Shown here: one piece after another, positions 46,736 to 57,170 of the stretch | Layout: the number at the start of each line of letters is the position of its first letter | How positions within the stretch are numbered: the stretch's first letter is position 1 | Source of the DNA: Burkholderia mayonis | Lineage (GTDB): Bacteria; Pseudomonadota; Gammaproteobacteria; Burkholderiales; Burkholderiaceae | DNA: 64,000 bases | Reading direction: 5' to 3' | Assembly: GCF_001523745.2 (NCBI RefSeq) | Contig: NZ_CP013386.1 | Location: forward strand, 3,162,001 to 3,226,000 | Notes under the pieces: model-generated | The model's database searches: none | What the model saw: the letters and a program-made list of their open reading frames with translations, nothing else | Told to the model about the DNA's origin: nothing | Program-made: the position numbers and the translations under genes

Positions 46736-48395
46736 GCACGATCGTCTCGAACAGCGCGTACTCGGCGGTCGGCGTCTGATCGGCGCCCGGTGCGTGATAG
46801 TAGTTCACGGTGATCGACGTATGGCCGCCGTGCTCGCCCGGATCGTAGTCGAACACCGCGATCCCGTAGCCCGTGCCCGTATCGCGCCGCGCGGACCAGA
46901 TCGCATCCTCGACCGCATCCGCGCCGTGCCGCACGAACGTGTTCGGCGCCGTGCCCGGCACCGGCCGGTTCGGCTTCGTGAACACGCGCGCCTGCGGCAG
47001 GCCCGTCGCCGGATTCTCGCCGTATACGTCGAGCGGCGCGCTCGTGCCGCCGCCGCCGAGAATCATGTGGATCGTGCCGTGCGACGTGTCGAACGTGCCG
47101 TCGGTCGGCTCCGACGTGACGACGGGACGCGGCTGCATCGTATCGACGACCTCGCCCGTCGCCGAGTCGACGCCCGTGCGATGGTTGCAGCCGCGCACCG
47201 GGAAGCTCCGCTCGTAGTCGTGGTCGTGGCCGCACAGCACGAGGTCGACGCCGTAGCGGTCGAAGAGCGGCAGCCACGCTTCGCGGATGCCCTTGTCCGA
47301 GCCGTTGCCCGTCTTCGACGAGCTGAGCGCGTCCTGGTGCATCTGCACGACGATCCAGTCGATGTCGCGATCGTGCGACGCGCGGCGCAGCGTCTCTTCG
47401 AGCCAGCGTGTCTGCTCGCCGCGGCTGTAGCCGCGCACGTAGAACGACGTGCCGGGGGGAATCGGCTCGCTGCCGGTGCTCGCCGCCGGCACGAGCGGAT
47501 TCGGGCCCGCGACGAACGCGGCCGCGTCCTGATAGACGACGTCGTCCGCGTCGAGCGACACGAACAGCACCGCGCCGACGTGGAAGCTGTACCAGCGGCC
47601 GGGGAAGCGCGTGCCGTTCTCCGGCAGCGTGTAGCGCGCGAGATACGAGTCGAGCCCTTGCGGGCCGTTGTGAAATTCGATCTCGTGATTGCCGGGGCAC
47701 GGCATCCACGGCCGATTCGCAGCGGACGTCTGGTTGTTGTTGCCGAAGTCGCGCCACACGTCGGTCTGGTGCGCGGGATTCAGGTTCGCGTAGCAGAGAT
47801 CGCCGTTCAGCAGATGAAAGAGCGGCTGGAAGCGCTCGACCGCCTGCACCGCGAAGCGGCTCTGCGGCGACGACAGCACCCAGCCCGTGTTCGGCGTCGC
47901 GAGGTCGCCGTAGCTCGTCCAGCGAAACGGCGCGCGGCCCCGCGGCGCCGCGTCGAAGCGGGCGGCGAACGGCTTCGCCGCGTTGCTGTCGTTGTCGGCC
48001 GTGACTTCGTAGCGATAGACGGAGCCCGGCTTGAGTCCGCGCAGCCGCGCGTGATACGTGAACACGACTTCGCCGTTCAGGCCGTCGGTGTACGTGCGCT
48101 GCACGCCGTGCGCGGTCCGCCACGCTTCGTTCGGGCCCGCGAAGCGCACGCGCGGGTTCGCCGCGGCCGCGAGCGTCGCCCACGACACGACGACCTCGTT
48201 CGCGTCCGCGTCGCCCCACGTCAGATGAATCTGCTCGGGCGTGCCGTCCGGCACGGCAGCCGCCGCCCGCGCGGCGGCGAGGCCGCTCGCGGCGGTCGCG
48301 AGTCCGGACACGCCGGCGAACTTGAGGAAGCCGCGGCGAGAGACGGCGGAAGGCTGCTCGGTCGGCGGCACGTCAGGAGCTGGCTTGTTCGACAT
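46713..48395 (-). CDS. Tat-exported purple acid phosphatase-like metallophosphoesterase
   Basis: A 560-residue secreted phosphatase. Twin-arginine signal SRRGFLKFAG at residues 19-28. A fibronectin-like N-terminal domain is followed by the dimetal phosphoesterase domain, with YGDLAT, NGDLCYAN, PGNHEIEF, VQMHQD and GHDHDYER in the order of purple acid phosphatases. It likely releases phosphate from phosphomonoesters in the periplasm or outside. Stands alone on the minus strand; the start has weak ribosome binding. Confidence 0.9.
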   Translation of the reverse strand: MSNKPAPDVPPTEQPSAVSRRGFLKFAGVSGLATAASGLAAARAAAAVPDGTPEQIHLTWGDADANEVVVSWATLAAAANPRVRFAGPNEAWRTAHGVQRTYTDGLNGEVVFTYHARLRGLKPGSVYRYEVTADNDSNAAKPFAARFDAAPRGRAPFRWTSYGDLATPNTGWVLSSPQSRFAVQAVERFQPLFHLLNGDLCYANLNPAHQTDVWRDFGNNNQTSAANRPWMPCPGNHEIEFHNGPQGLDSYLARYTLPENGTRFPGRWYSFHVGAVLFVSLDADDVVYQDAAAFVAGPNPLVPAASTGSEPIPPGTSFYVRGYSRGEQTRWLEETLRRASHDRDIDWIVVQMHQDALSSSKTGNGSDKGIREAWLPLFDRYGVDLVLCGHDHDYERSFPVRGCNHRTGVDSATGEVVDTMQPRPVVTSEPTDGTFDTSHGTIHMILGGGGTSAPLDVYGENPATGLPQARVFTKPNRPVPGTAPNTFVRHGADAVEDAIWSARRDTGTGYGIAVFDYDPGEHGGHTSITVNYYHAPGADQTPTAEYALFETIVLSKARRA

Positions 48396-48838
48396 GATTT
48401 CGTTCGATCGTGGGAAAGTCGTGGGAAAGGAATGAAAGCGACCGGCATTCGCCGCGCGCGGCGGCGCGGCGGCGCGGCAGCCGGCATCGAAGCTCGGCCG
48501 CGCACGCCGGCGCCGACACCTTATGCCGAGATGCGTGACGCGACGATGTCAGCGCGCTGCGCTGCGCTCACATCGGCTTCACGGCGGGAATCGGCGCGCG
48601 CCCGGGGCGCCGGCGAGTCGGCTTCGATCACGCTTCGACCGGATCTCGGCGCGGTTCCGCGGTGCTACGGCGCGGCGGCGCAATCGAAGTTGAGGCCGAG
48701 GCCGAGGCCGCGCGACCGTCGCGCTTCGACGTCACACTTCGACGCGACCGTTCGGGAATCGCGAAACGGCGCGCCCGCGCGCGGCGAACCCGCCCGGCAA
48801 GTCCCGGTCCAATCGCGGTTTCATCGACGCGGATTCCC
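48396..48838. other. Intergenic, no gene recognised
   Basis: 443 GC-rich bases between two divergent genes. Arginine-rich frames run through it but none has a good start or known motif. Confidence 0.4.
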
Positions 48839-49213
48839 ATGTTCAGTAAGATCCGCCACGCCCTCGCGGCCGTCGCGTTCGCCGTTACGGCCGGCCTCTC
48901 CGGCTGCGAGACGAGCACCGCGGCGAACGCGCCGGCCACGCAGCCGGCCGCACCGCAAGCCGCGACGAAGACCGTCTACGTCGCCGCGCAGACGGCGCGC
49001 TGCGTCGGCGTCGCGCCGATGGACTGCCTGCAGGTGCGCACGAGCCCGAACGTGCCATGGCAGCTCCGGTACAGCGGCACCGAAGGCTTCGACTACCGCC
49101 CGGACTACGAATACCAGTTCGAGATCGCCGAGTACGAAGTGTCGAATCCGCCCGCCGACGGTTCGTCGATTCACTGGGTATTGAAGCGCATCGTCCGGCA
49201 GCAGCCGCGCTGA
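48839..49213 (+). CDS. DUF4377 lipoprotein
   Basis: A 124-residue lipoprotein with lipobox LSGC (Cys23), then a short Ala/Pro linker and a DUF4377 domain: YVAAQTARCVGVAPMDCLQVR, followed by YRPDYEYQFEIAEYEV. The start at 48839 begins the signal peptide directly; in-frame codons upstream are not credible. DUF4377 proteins are thought to be heat-shock or envelope-stress related by analogy with META/HslJ; function unproven. Confidence 0.8.
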   Translation: MFSKIRHALAAVAFAVTAGLSGCETSTAANAPATQPAAPQAATKTVYVAAQTARCVGVAPMDCLQVRTSPNVPWQLRYSGTEGFDYRPDYEYQFEIAEYEVSNPPADGSSIHWVLKRIVRQQPR

Positions 49214-49294
49214 GCCGGACGGCGTCGGAACGGGCGCGAAGCGCGCGCCGTGCAGACCTCGCGCGCTGCGCGATCCCGAATCAGGCATGCGCGC

Positions 49295-49642
49295 TCAGAG
49301 CGCGCGTCCGTCGAAATGCCGGACCGGCACCGCGTCGAGATCGATGCCGTCCAGGCAGCGGATGTTGACGGCCGCCATCGCGTTGCCCTTCGGATCCGTG
49401 CCCTCCGCGAACGGATGGATCCCGCAGGTCGGACAGAACCGATGCCGGATCGTGTGCTTGTTGAACAGATAGGTCGCGATGTCGCCGTCGGGCGTTTTCA
49501 AGCGGAACGCGTCGCGCGGCACGAACCACAGCAGCGAGCCCTTGCGCATGCACATCGAGCAGTTGCACGCACAGGCGCCGTCGATCTCCCCTTCCACCTC
49601 GAACCTGACTCTGCCGCAATGGCAGCTGCCGGTGTAGAGCAT
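49295..49642 (-). CDS. GFA/CENP-V-family zinc protein
   Basis: A 115-residue protein of the glutathione-dependent formaldehyde-activating enzyme family. Zinc ligands are visible: Cys7 and Cys9 in GSCHCG, the cluster ACACNCSMC (24-31), and FCPTCG near residue 70. GGAGG precedes the ATG. Most members do not act on formaldehyde; exact function unknown. Confidence 0.9.
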   Translation of the reverse strand: MLYTGSCHCGRVRFEVEGEIDGACACNCSMCMRKGSLLWFVPRDAFRLKTPDGDIATYLFNKHTIRHRFCPTCGIHPFAEGTDPKGNAMAAVNIRCLDGIDLDAVPVRHFDGRAL

Positions 49643-49983
49643 CGTCGCCTCCTTCGATCATGTCCGGCTCGGCGACGCGGCGACGCCGCGTTCGCATGCC
49701 CGGCCGGTGGCGTACGGTAACGCTCGGCCGGGCGGACCGCAACCGCCGGGCGGCGTCCCTCGAATGTCGAGCGAGCGAAGCAAGAAATCGCTTTCGACCC
49801 GACTCGCCCGCCGACATCCGTGCCGAACGCGCGGCTCGATCCGGCCACGCGTCCGCCGCCGCGGACGGCGCGAACCCGGCAGCGGCGCTCACTATGTGCG
49901 CAACGGCGCGATCGATACTACTTTCGCGCTGCGCCGCTGTACGATTCATGCATGATTCATGCAGACGACAGGAGACACCCGCA
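49643..49983. other. Intergenic before dgoD
   Basis: 341 bases; the short repeat TTCATGCATGATTCATG lies at 49945-49961, about 25 bases before the dgoD start, and could be an operator. A ribosome binding site ACAGGAGACACC precedes the ATG. No gene. Confidence 0.4.
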
Positions 49984-51132
49984 ATGAAAATCACCCGCCT
50001 CGAAACCTTCGTCGTTCCGCCTCGATGGCTGTTCCTGAAGATCGAGACCGACGCGGGCATCGTCGGCTGGGGCGAGCCGATCGTCGAGGGCCGCGCGCAC
50101 ACGGTCGAAGCGGCCGTGCACGAACTCGCCGACTACCTCGTCGGCCAGGACCCGCTTCGCATCGAAGACCACTGGCAAGTGATGTACCGCGCGGGCTTCT
50201 ATCGCGGCGGGCCGATCACGATGAGCGCGATCGCGGGCATCGACCAGGCGCTCTGGGACATCAAGGGCAAGCACCACGGCGCGCCCGTCCACGCGCTCCT
50301 CGGCGGCCCGGTGCGCGACCGGATCAAGGTCTATTCGTGGATCGGCGGCGACCGTCCGAGCGACGTTGCGAACAACGCGCGCGCGGTCGTCGAGCGCGGC
50401 TTCCAGGCGGTGAAGATGAACGGCTCGGAGGAGTTGCAGATCATCGACACGTTCGACAAGGTCGAAAAGGTGATCGCGAACGTCGCGGCGGTGCGCGAAG
50501 CGGTCGGGCCGCACGTCGGGATCGGCGTCGACTTCCACGGCCGCGTGCACAAACCGATGGCGAAGGTGCTCGCAAAGGAGCTCGATCCGTACAGGTTGAT
50601 GTTCATCGAAGAGCCGGTGCTGTCGGAGAACGCCGAGGCGCTGCGCGACATCGCGAACCAGACGAGCACGCCGATCGCGCTCGGCGAGCGGCTCTACTCG
50701 CGCTGGGACTTCAAGCACGTGCTCGAAGGCGGCTACGTCGACATCGTGCAGCCGGACGCGTCGCACGCGGGCGGGATCACCGAATGCCGGAAGATCGCGA
50801 CGCTCGCGGAGAGCTACGACGTCGCGCTCGCGCTGCACTGCCCGCTCGGGCCGATCGCACTCGCCGCGTGCCTGCAGCTCGACGCGGTCAGCTACAACGC
50901 GTTCATCCAGGAGCAGAGCCTCGGGATCCACTACAACCAGGGCAGCGACCTGCTCGACTATCTGCGCAATCCGGAGGTGTTCCGCTACGCGGACGGCTTC
51001 GTCTCGATCCCGCAGGGGCCGGGGCTCGGCATCGACGTCGACGAGGAGAAGGTGCGCGAGATGGCGAAGATCGGGCACCGCTGGCGCAATCCGGTGTGGC
51101 GGCACGCGGACGGCAGCGTCGCCGAGTGGTGA
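49984..51132 (+). CDS. dgoD: D-galactonate dehydratase
   Basis: A 382-residue enolase-superfamily enzyme removing water from D-galactonate to give 2-keto-3-deoxy-galactonate. Metal ligands Asp183, Glu209 and Glu235 and catalytic His185 and His285 all fall at the numbering of E. coli DgoD, whose length is the same. The kinase, aldolase and transporter of the pathway are not next to it, so the rest of the route must be elsewhere. Confidence 0.94.
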   Translation: MKITRLETFVVPPRWLFLKIETDAGIVGWGEPIVEGRAHTVEAAVHELADYLVGQDPLRIEDHWQVMYRAGFYRGGPITMSAIAGIDQALWDIKGKHHGAPVHALLGGPVRDRIKVYSWIGGDRPSDVANNARAVVERGFQAVKMNGSEELQIIDTFDKVEKVIANVAAVREAVGPHVGIGVDFHGRVHKPMAKVLAKELDPYRLMFIEEPVLSENAEALRDIANQTSTPIALGERLYSRWDFKHVLEGGYVDIVQPDASHAGGITECRKIATLAESYDVALALHCPLGPIALAACLQLDAVSYNAFIQEQSLGIHYNQGSDLLDYLRNPEVFRYADGFVSIPQGPGLGIDVDEEKVREMAKIGHRWRNPVWRHADGSVAEW

Positions 51133-51522
51133 GCCTTGCGGGCGGCGGGCCGCGCACCCGCCGCCCGATATCGGGAACGCGCCGGCGCGGCGGGCGAAAC
51201 GAGCAACCGGCTCGGAAGAAAACGGGAGAAAAGCACGTGCGATTCGCAACGCGCGCCGCCTGCAGGCGGGCCGCCCGAAGCGCCGCGCGGCGGCACGCGC
51301 GCGAGTGCGCGCCGACAATCCCGGCTGAGCGGCCGCGACGCAGCCGGCACGCCGCCGTTCGTCGCTACGCTCGGCCAGCATCGGCATGACGCCACGCATG
51401 ACGGCATCACGACGTCACGCGCGCCGCGCGCCCTGCCGCCCCGAACGATCGGCCGCCGCCCGCGCGACGGCCCGCCCGGTCCATACCCGGGCCCGCCAGC
51501 CGCCGCGCGCAACCCTCGCGCG
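51133..51522. other. Intergenic, convergent gene ends
   Basis: 390 very GC-rich bases between the ends of dgoD and copD. Nothing recognisable; no clear terminator hairpin with a T-tract found by eye. Confidence 0.4.
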
Positions 51523-52449
51523 TCAGCCCGCCGCGATCGGCGCGGTAAACGACAGCACCGCCGCCGCGACGAACACGCCGATCATCGCGAGCGCTTCGAG
51601 ATGCAGCACGTTGCGGAACGTATGCGCGTCCTCGGTCGACGCGGTGCGGCGCAGCCGGGGCAGCGCCGAGAAGCGGTTGAGCGCCGCAAGCACCAGCGCG
51701 AGCGTGACGAGCGCGAGCTTCAGCAGCAATATGCGTCCCCACGTGCTGCCGTCGAGCGCCGCGAAATTGCCGCCCGTGCCGCGGATCGTGTTGAGCGCGC
51801 CCGTGACGACCACAAACGCGAGCGCGGCGATCGACGCGCTCGATAGCCGCTGCGCGATGCGGATCATCGCGCCGCGCGCGATCGACGAGCCGAGCGCCGG
51901 CAGCACGGCCATCCCGCCCGCGATCACGAGCCCGCCCCACGCGGCCGTCGCGGCGACGTGCACCGTCTGCACACCGACCGCGGCCGAGAACGCGCCCGAA
52001 TCGGCAGCATGGCCGAGCGACGCCTTGCCCGCCGCGACGACGAGCGTCGCGAGCGCGAGAAGCGCGCCCGAGGCAGGGCCGCTCGGCCGTGCGAGCGCAA
52101 CCGCGAGCAGCAGCAGCGCGCCGCCGCACGCGACGCTCCACGCATGCCCGACGTGCGTCTGCGCGAGCACGGCCGGCATCGCGCCGAATGCGCCGCGCAG
52201 GCCCGCGCCGCTCATCGACGCGGCCTCGTAGACGAGCCAGCCGACGTCGGCGAGGACGAGCACGGCCGCCGCGACGGCAAGCGAGCGCAGCGATTGCCGC
52301 CAGGCGGGATGCGACGGCGCGATGACGCTCTTCGCGCCGTCGTTCGCGAGCCACGCGCCGATCAGCGCGGAGCCGACGGCGACCGCGAACGCGACGTCGC
52401 CGAGCGCGGCGAGCGCCGCCTGGCCGAACCAGAGACTGTCGATCTTCAT
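51523..52449 (-). CDS. copD: CopD-family copper resistance membrane protein
   Basis: A 308-residue integral membrane protein with about eight hydrophobic helices and conserved histidines in helices (for example QTHVGHAW and VQTVHVAATAAWGG), the CopD pattern. CopD moves copper across the inner membrane with CopC. No copC is adjacent. No strong ribosome binding site before the ATG. Confidence 0.85.
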   Translation of the reverse strand: MKIDSLWFGQAALAALGDVAFAVAVGSALIGAWLANDGAKSVIAPSHPAWRQSLRSLAVAAAVLVLADVGWLVYEAASMSGAGLRGAFGAMPAVLAQTHVGHAWSVACGGALLLLAVALARPSGPASGALLALATLVVAAGKASLGHAADSGAFSAAVGVQTVHVAATAAWGGLVIAGGMAVLPALGSSIARGAMIRIAQRLSSASIAALAFVVVTGALNTIRGTGGNFAALDGSTWGRILLLKLALVTLALVLAALNRFSALPRLRRTASTEDAHTFRNVLHLEALAMIGVFVAAAVLSFTAPIAAG

Positions 52450-52829
52450 CGCGCACCGCCTGCGCCACGCACGCCGGATAAACGGAAGGATCGACTGTTG
52501 TTTTCAGGCAAACAGGAAAAAGAGGACTTCATCGACTCGCATGGAAGTAAGGAAATCGGGGCGGCGCGGCGGACCGCCCTGACGCCGCGCCCCCGAAGTG
52601 TACGGGCTTCGCCGTCGGCTGCGCTGCTTGTCCGACGTTTGAACCATCATCCGCGCGTCAAATTGTCGCAACCCGACCACGGCTTGGAACCGTGCCCTCC
52701 GCGTCAAATAGCCGCCATTACCCATCGATGATAGAATGCCGCGTCGCAGCAGCCCGGCTGTCTGCCCTCGTTAGTTCTTGCCGTCACGCCGAGCCGATCG
52801 GAGCCCGGTCAGGTCCCCGACGAATAACA
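52450..52829. other. Intergenic region upstream of the cytochrome genes
   Basis: 380 bases. TAGAAT at 52732-52737 could be the -10 element for the cytochrome operon, without a clear -35. The rest is gene-free. Confidence 0.4.
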
Positions 52830-53591
52830 ATGGAGTCCCGTGTGTCTTCTCGACGCCTTTTCCGTCCGCTGCTCGCCGTTGTGTTGATGAGCGCAGCGAG
52901 CCTTCTGAGCACTGCGCACGCGCAGACCAAGCCCACCGAGCCGGCTGCCGCGAAGGCGCCCCTGAAGGCGCCCGACACGATGGCTGAGCGCGTGCGCGGC
53001 TGCACGGCCTGTCACGGCACGCACGGGCAGGGCACCGACAACGACTATTTTCCGCGTCTGGCAGGCAAGCCAGCCGAATACCTGTACAACCAGCTCGTGA
53101 ACTTCCGCGACGGTCGCCGCAAGTACCCGCCGATGAACTATCTGCTCACGTACCTGAACGACGACTACCTGCACGAGATCGCGCAGCACTTCTCCGAGCA
53201 GCGTCCGCCGTACCCGGCGCCGACGAAGCCGACCGTGCCCGCCGCCGTCGTCGAGCGCGGCAAGCAGCTCGCGCTGCACGGCGATCCGGCGCGCAAGCTG
53301 CCCGCGTGCGTCGCGTGCCACGGCGCCACGCTGACCGGCATGCAGCCCGCGATCCCGGGTCTCGTCGGCCTGCATAGCGATTATCTGAGCGCGCAGATCG
53401 GCGCGTGGCGTTCGGGCACGCGTCATGCGAAGGCGCCCGACTGCATGCACGAAGTCGCGAGCAAACTGTCCGACGAGGACGTGACCGCCGTGACCGCGTG
53501 GCTCGCCGCGCAACCGGCGCCCGCCAACCCCGTGCCGGCCCCGGCCCGCTCGATGAAGACTCCGCTCGCCTGCGGCAGCGAACCGCAATAA
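52830..53591 (+). CDS. Diheme cytochrome c (c4-like)
   Basis: A 253-residue periplasmic electron carrier. Signal peptide ending STAHAQ (about residue 31). Two heme-binding sites, C58TACH62 and C160VACH164, each followed by the cytochrome c fold, as in cytochrome c4. Seventeen bases later begins a triheme cytochrome, so electrons probably pass between the two and on to a terminal oxidase. Confidence 0.9.
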   Translation: MESRVSSRRLFRPLLAVVLMSAASLLSTAHAQTKPTEPAAAKAPLKAPDTMAERVRGCTACHGTHGQGTDNDYFPRLAGKPAEYLYNQLVNFRDGRRKYPPMNYLLTYLNDDYLHEIAQHFSEQRPPYPAPTKPTVPAAVVERGKQLALHGDPARKLPACVACHGATLTGMQPAIPGLVGLHSDYLSAQIGAWRSGTRHAKAPDCMHEVASKLSDEDVTAVTAWLAAQPAPANPVPAPARSMKTPLACGSEPQ

Positions 53592-53610
53592 GGCAAGGGA
53601 GACAGACTAA

Positions 53611-54909
53611 ATGAAACGCAAGTCCCTGTTTGCACTCTCGGCTGTCGCGATCGTCGCGGCAGCGGCCCTCGTGCCCGTCCTGTGGCCGGGCAACGACACG
53701 CTGCACGGCAACGCCGCCGTTGCCGCGACGCCCGCCGACCAGGCCGCGCTCATCAAGAAGGGCGAATACCTCGCGCGCGTCGGCGACTGTATCGCGTGCC
53801 ACACGGTGCGCGGCGGCAAGTCGTTCGCGGGCGGCCTGCCGATGGCGACGCCGTTCGGCACGATGTACACGCCGAACATCACGCCGGACGATCAATACGG
53901 GATCGGCAAGTGGACGTCGGACGACTTCTACCGCGCGATGCACACCGGCCGCTCGAAGGACGGCAGCCTGCTCTACCCGGGCTTCCCGTTCACGAGCTAC
54001 ACGAAGGTCACGCGTGCGGATTCGGACGCGATCTACGCGTACCTGCGCTCGGTCGCGCCGGTCAACACGGCGAGCCGTCCGCACGAGCTGCGCTTCCCGT
54101 TCAACAACCGCAACCTGCTGATCGGCTGGCGCACGCTGTTCTTCAAGGAAGGCGAGTACAAGCCGGATCCGACGAAGTCGGTCGAATGGAACCGCGGCGC
54201 GTATCTCGTCGAAGGCCTCGGCCACTGCAGCATGTGTCACACGTCGATCAACATGATGGGCGGCCCGGTGAGTTCGGCGGCCTTCGCGGGCGGCCTGATT
54301 CCGCTGCAGAACTGGTACGCGCCGTCGCTCACGAACGACAAGGAACTCGGCCTCGGCGAGTGGCACGTCCAGGAACTGTCCGATCTGCTGCAAGCGGGCG
54401 TCTCGAAGAAGGGCGCGGTGTTCGGCCCGATGGCGGACGTCGTCCACAACAGTCTGCAGTACATGACGGATGAGGACACCCGCGCGATGTCGACTTACCT
54501 GAAGTCGATCCCGCAGAAGGCAGAAGCGCCAAAGAACATGCAGTACGAGCCGTCGCAGCAGTTCGGCAGCGCGCTGCTCGAGCAGGGCAAGAAGATCTAC
54601 GCGGACAACTGCGCGACCTGCCACGGCGCGCATGGCGAAGGCAAGCCGACTGCGTACCCGCCGCTCGCGCAGAACCGCTCGATCATGATGGAATCGGCCG
54701 TGAACCCGATCCGCATGGTGCTGAACGGCGGCTATCCGCCGAGCACGTCCAAGAATCCGCGTCCGTATGGAATGCCGCCGTTCGCACAGTCGCTGTCGAA
54801 CCAGGAAGTCGCGGCAGTCGTTACGTACATCCGGATGTCGTGGGGCAACAACGGATCGCCCGTCTCACCGCAACAGGTGAGCGACCTGCGTTCCGCGCCG
54901 CTCGATTAA
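53611..54909 (+). CDS. Triheme cytochrome c (dehydrogenase cytochrome subunit type)
   Basis: A 432-residue membrane-anchored cytochrome with three heme sites: C60IACH64, C206SMCH210 and C334ATCH338. Size and spacing match the cytochrome subunit of alcohol, gluconate or sorbitol dehydrogenases (AdhB type). An N-terminal hydrophobic segment (residues about 5-25) is a signal or anchor. AAGGGAGAC precedes the ATG. No flavin or PQQ dehydrogenase gene is beside it, only the diheme cytochrome upstream. Confidence 0.9.
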   Translation: MKRKSLFALSAVAIVAAAALVPVLWPGNDTLHGNAAVAATPADQAALIKKGEYLARVGDCIACHTVRGGKSFAGGLPMATPFGTMYTPNITPDDQYGIGKWTSDDFYRAMHTGRSKDGSLLYPGFPFTSYTKVTRADSDAIYAYLRSVAPVNTASRPHELRFPFNNRNLLIGWRTLFFKEGEYKPDPTKSVEWNRGAYLVEGLGHCSMCHTSINMMGGPVSSAAFAGGLIPLQNWYAPSLTNDKELGLGEWHVQELSDLLQAGVSKKGAVFGPMADVVHNSLQYMTDEDTRAMSTYLKSIPQKAEAPKNMQYEPSQQFGSALLEQGKKIYADNCATCHGAHGEGKPTAYPPLAQNRSIMMESAVNPIRMVLNGGYPPSTSKNPRPYGMPPFAQSLSNQEVAAVVTYIRMSWGNNGSPVSPQQVSDLRSAPLD

Positions 54910-54928
54910 TCGGCACTTGACGCGAACG

Positions 54929-54964
54929 GGGCGCGGCTGCGGGAAACCGCGGCCGCGCCCTTTT
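54929..54964 (+). terminator. Rho-independent terminator of the cytochrome operon
   Basis: A 14-bp stem GGGCGCGGCTGCGG (54929-54942) / CCGCGGCCGCGCCC (54947-54960) with one G-T pair and a GAAA-type loop, followed by TTTTGCTTTTTC. It lies between the cytochrome and rhlE genes. Confidence 0.9.
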
Positions 54965-55037
54965 GCTTTTTCGGTGACGTCCGTTTCCCGCGCGGGCCGC
55001 GCGAGGACGTCGCCTTACCAATAAATCAAGAGTATCT

Positions 55038-56513
55038 ATGTCTTTCGCATCTCTCGGCCTCGCCGAACCACTCGTGCGGGCCGTCACCGAGCTGGGCTAC
55101 ACGCAGCCCACGCCGATCCAGGCCCAGGCCATCCCCGCTGTGCTGGGCGGCGGCGATCTTCTCGCCGGCGCGCAGACGGGCACCGGCAAGACGGCAGGCT
55201 TCACGCTGCCGATCCTGCAACGCCTGCACACGTTCTATGCGGAAAACCGCAGCGCGCGGCGCGCGGTGCGCGCCCTCATCCTCACGCCGACGCGCGAGCT
55301 CGCCGCGCAGGTCGAGGAAAGCGTGCGCGCATACAGCAAGTACGTGAAGCTGCGCTCGACCGTGATGTTCGGCGGCGTCAGCATCAATCCGCAGATCGAT
55401 GCGCTGAAGCGCGGCGTCGACATCGTCGTCGCGACGCCGGGGCGCCTGCTCGATCACATGCAACAAAAGACGATCGACGTGTCGAGCCTCGACATCCTCG
55501 TGCTCGACGAAGCCGACCGGATGCTCGACATGGGCTTCATCCACGACATCAAGCGCGTGCTCGCGAAGCTGCCGGAGAAACGCCAGAACCTCCTGTTCTC
55601 GGCGACCTTCTCCGACGAGATCAAGTCGCTCGCGGACAGCCTGCTCGACTCGCCCGCGCTGATCGAAGTCGCACGCCGCAACACGACGGCCGAGACGGTC
55701 GCGCAGAAAATCCACCCGGTCGACCGCGACCGCAAGCGCGAGCTGCTCACGCATCTGATCCGCGAGCACAACTGGTTCCAGGTGCTCGTGTTCACGCGCA
55801 CGAAGCACGGTGCGAACCGGCTCGCCGAGCAGTTGACGAAGGACGGCATCAGCGCGATGGCGATCCACGGCAACAAGAGCCAGTCGGCGCGCACACGCGC
55901 CCTCGCCGAGTTCAAGAGCAGCACGCTGCAGGTGCTCGTCGCGACCGACATCGCCGCACGCGGGATCGACATCGATCAATTGCCGCACGTCGTCAACTTC
56001 GATCTGCCGAACGTGCCCGAAGACTACGTGCACCGGATCGGCCGCACGGGCCGCGCGGGCGCGAACGGCGAGGCGGTGTCGCTCGTGTGCGTCGACGAGA
56101 AGCAATTGCTGCGCGACATCGAGCGGCTCATCAAGCGCGAGATCTCGCAGGAAGTGATTTCGGGCTTCGAGCCGGACCCGAACACGAAGCCGGAGCCGAT
56201 CCAACGGCGCGCGCAGCGCGGCGGGAATAGCGGCGGAAACGGCGGCGGCGCGAGCAACGGCGGCCGCAACGGCGGCGGCAATCGCGCGCCGCGGGCCGCG
56301 AATCAAGGGCAAGCGCCGGGCCAACCCGCCGCGCGTCGCGACGGCGGCGCAAAAGCGAAGGCTGCGCCATCGAAGGCAGTGCAGCCCAAAACCGCGAAGC
56401 CGCAGCAAGCACGCGGCGGCAGCGGACGACCGACGGGCAACGGCAACGCGAACGGCGGCGGCGCGCATGCGAATCGCAATCGTTCGTCGCGCAGCGGTCA
56501 GCGCGGCCATTGA
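55038..56513 (+). CDS. rhlE: DEAD-box RNA helicase RhlE
   Basis: A 491-residue ATP-dependent RNA helicase. Q motif TPIQAQAIP at 25-33, Walker A AQTGTGKT at 45-52, DEAD at 157-160, SAT at 188-190, and [10 protein letters not shown] in the second domain. From about residue 385 a disordered Gly/Asn/Ala/Lys/Arg-rich tail follows, typical of RhlE and used for RNA contact. Involved in ribosome assembly and cold adaptation. Confidence 0.94.
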   Translation: MSFASLGLAEPLVRAVTELGYTQPTPIQAQAIPAVLGGGDLLAGAQTGTGKTAGFTLPILQRLHTFYAENRSARRAVRALILTPTRELAAQVEESVRAYSKYVKLRSTVMFGGVSINPQIDALKRGVDIVVATPGRLLDHMQQKTIDVSSLDILVLDEADRMLDMGFIHDIKRVLAKLPEKRQNLLFSATFSDEIKSLADSLLDSPALIEVARRNTTAETVAQKIHPVDRDRKRELLTHLIREHNWFQVLVFTRTKHGANRLAEQLTKDGISAMAIHGNKSQSARTRALAEFKSSTLQVLVATDIAARGIDIDQLPHVVNFDLPNVPEDYVHRIGRTGRAGANGEAVSLVCVDEKQLLRDIERLIKREISQEVISGFEPDPNTKPEPIQRRAQRGGNSGGNGGGASNGGRNGGGNRAPRAANQGQAPGQPAARRDGGAKAKAAPSKAVQPKTAKPQQARGGSGRPTGNGNANGGGAHANRNRSSRSGQRGH

Positions 56514-56602
56514 GCGTCACGCGCCGCTGCGCCGCTCATCGAAGCGGCCCGGCGGCGCGCGGCGCCCCCTTCTCTCTGAGCGAGCGCGCCCTTGCGCGTC
56601 CT

Positions 56603-57103
56603 TCAGCGCTTGAGCTGCGCGATCTGCCGCGCCCAGCGCGCGAGCACGGCGCGCGCATCGGCGTCGGCAAGCTCGAACGTGACGCCCGCCGTCAGACGCG
56701 CATAGCCGACTCGCTGCGCTTCGCCGCCGACGAGCGTGGCGATGAAGCGCGCGAGCCCGTCGCCGGTCGAATCGGATGAATCGATGCGCAAACGCGCCTG
56801 ATGGAACGCGTCGTCGGCGACGAACGTGAGCGTCGCGTCGGGACGCGCGGCGAGCGCGCGCGCCGCACGCGACTGCGGCCATAGCGAGAAGCGCAGCGAC
56901 TGCGCATCGGGCGCGTAGAGCTCGCCCGCGCTCAGCAGCGTCGAGCGCGGCTGCGGCGGATCGACGTCGCGCTCGACGACGACGAGCGCGGCGGTGAAGC
57001 CCGCCTTGTGCGCGAGATCGTCGCCGTCGAACAGCGCGAGCGCAGCGCTCGGCCACACGTCATACATCGTCCGTTCGAGGGTGCGTCGGTCCGGATCGGT
57101 CAC
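56603..57103 (-). CDS. Pyridoxamine 5'-phosphate oxidase-like split-barrel protein
   Basis: A 166-residue protein with the split-barrel FMN-binding look: SLWPQSRAARALAARPDATLTFV is the strand-helix-strand typical of this superfamily (ordinary PNPOx members have SP...K..NL). No specific subfamily recognised and no key FMN motif complete. 67 bases separate it from the end of the diiron protein gene upstream on the same strand, so they may be cotranscribed. Confidence 0.6.
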   Translation of the reverse strand: MTDPDRRTLERTMYDVWPSAALALFDGDDLAHKAGFTAALVVVERDVDPPQPRSTLLSAGELYAPDAQSLRFSLWPQSRAARALAARPDATLTFVADDAFHQARLRIDSSDSTGDGLARFIATLVGGEAQRVGYARLTAGVTFELADADARAVLARWARQIAQLKR

Positions 57104-57170
57104 GGTGTTCTCCTGCTGCGCGTCGTGTCGAACGAAACCCGCAGCATACCGCGCGACGCGGCGCCGACGC

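Noticed and set aside
49957..51399. A 480-codon minus frame opposite dgoD
   Set aside because: dgoD on the plus strand has every active-site residue; the minus frame is a shadow.
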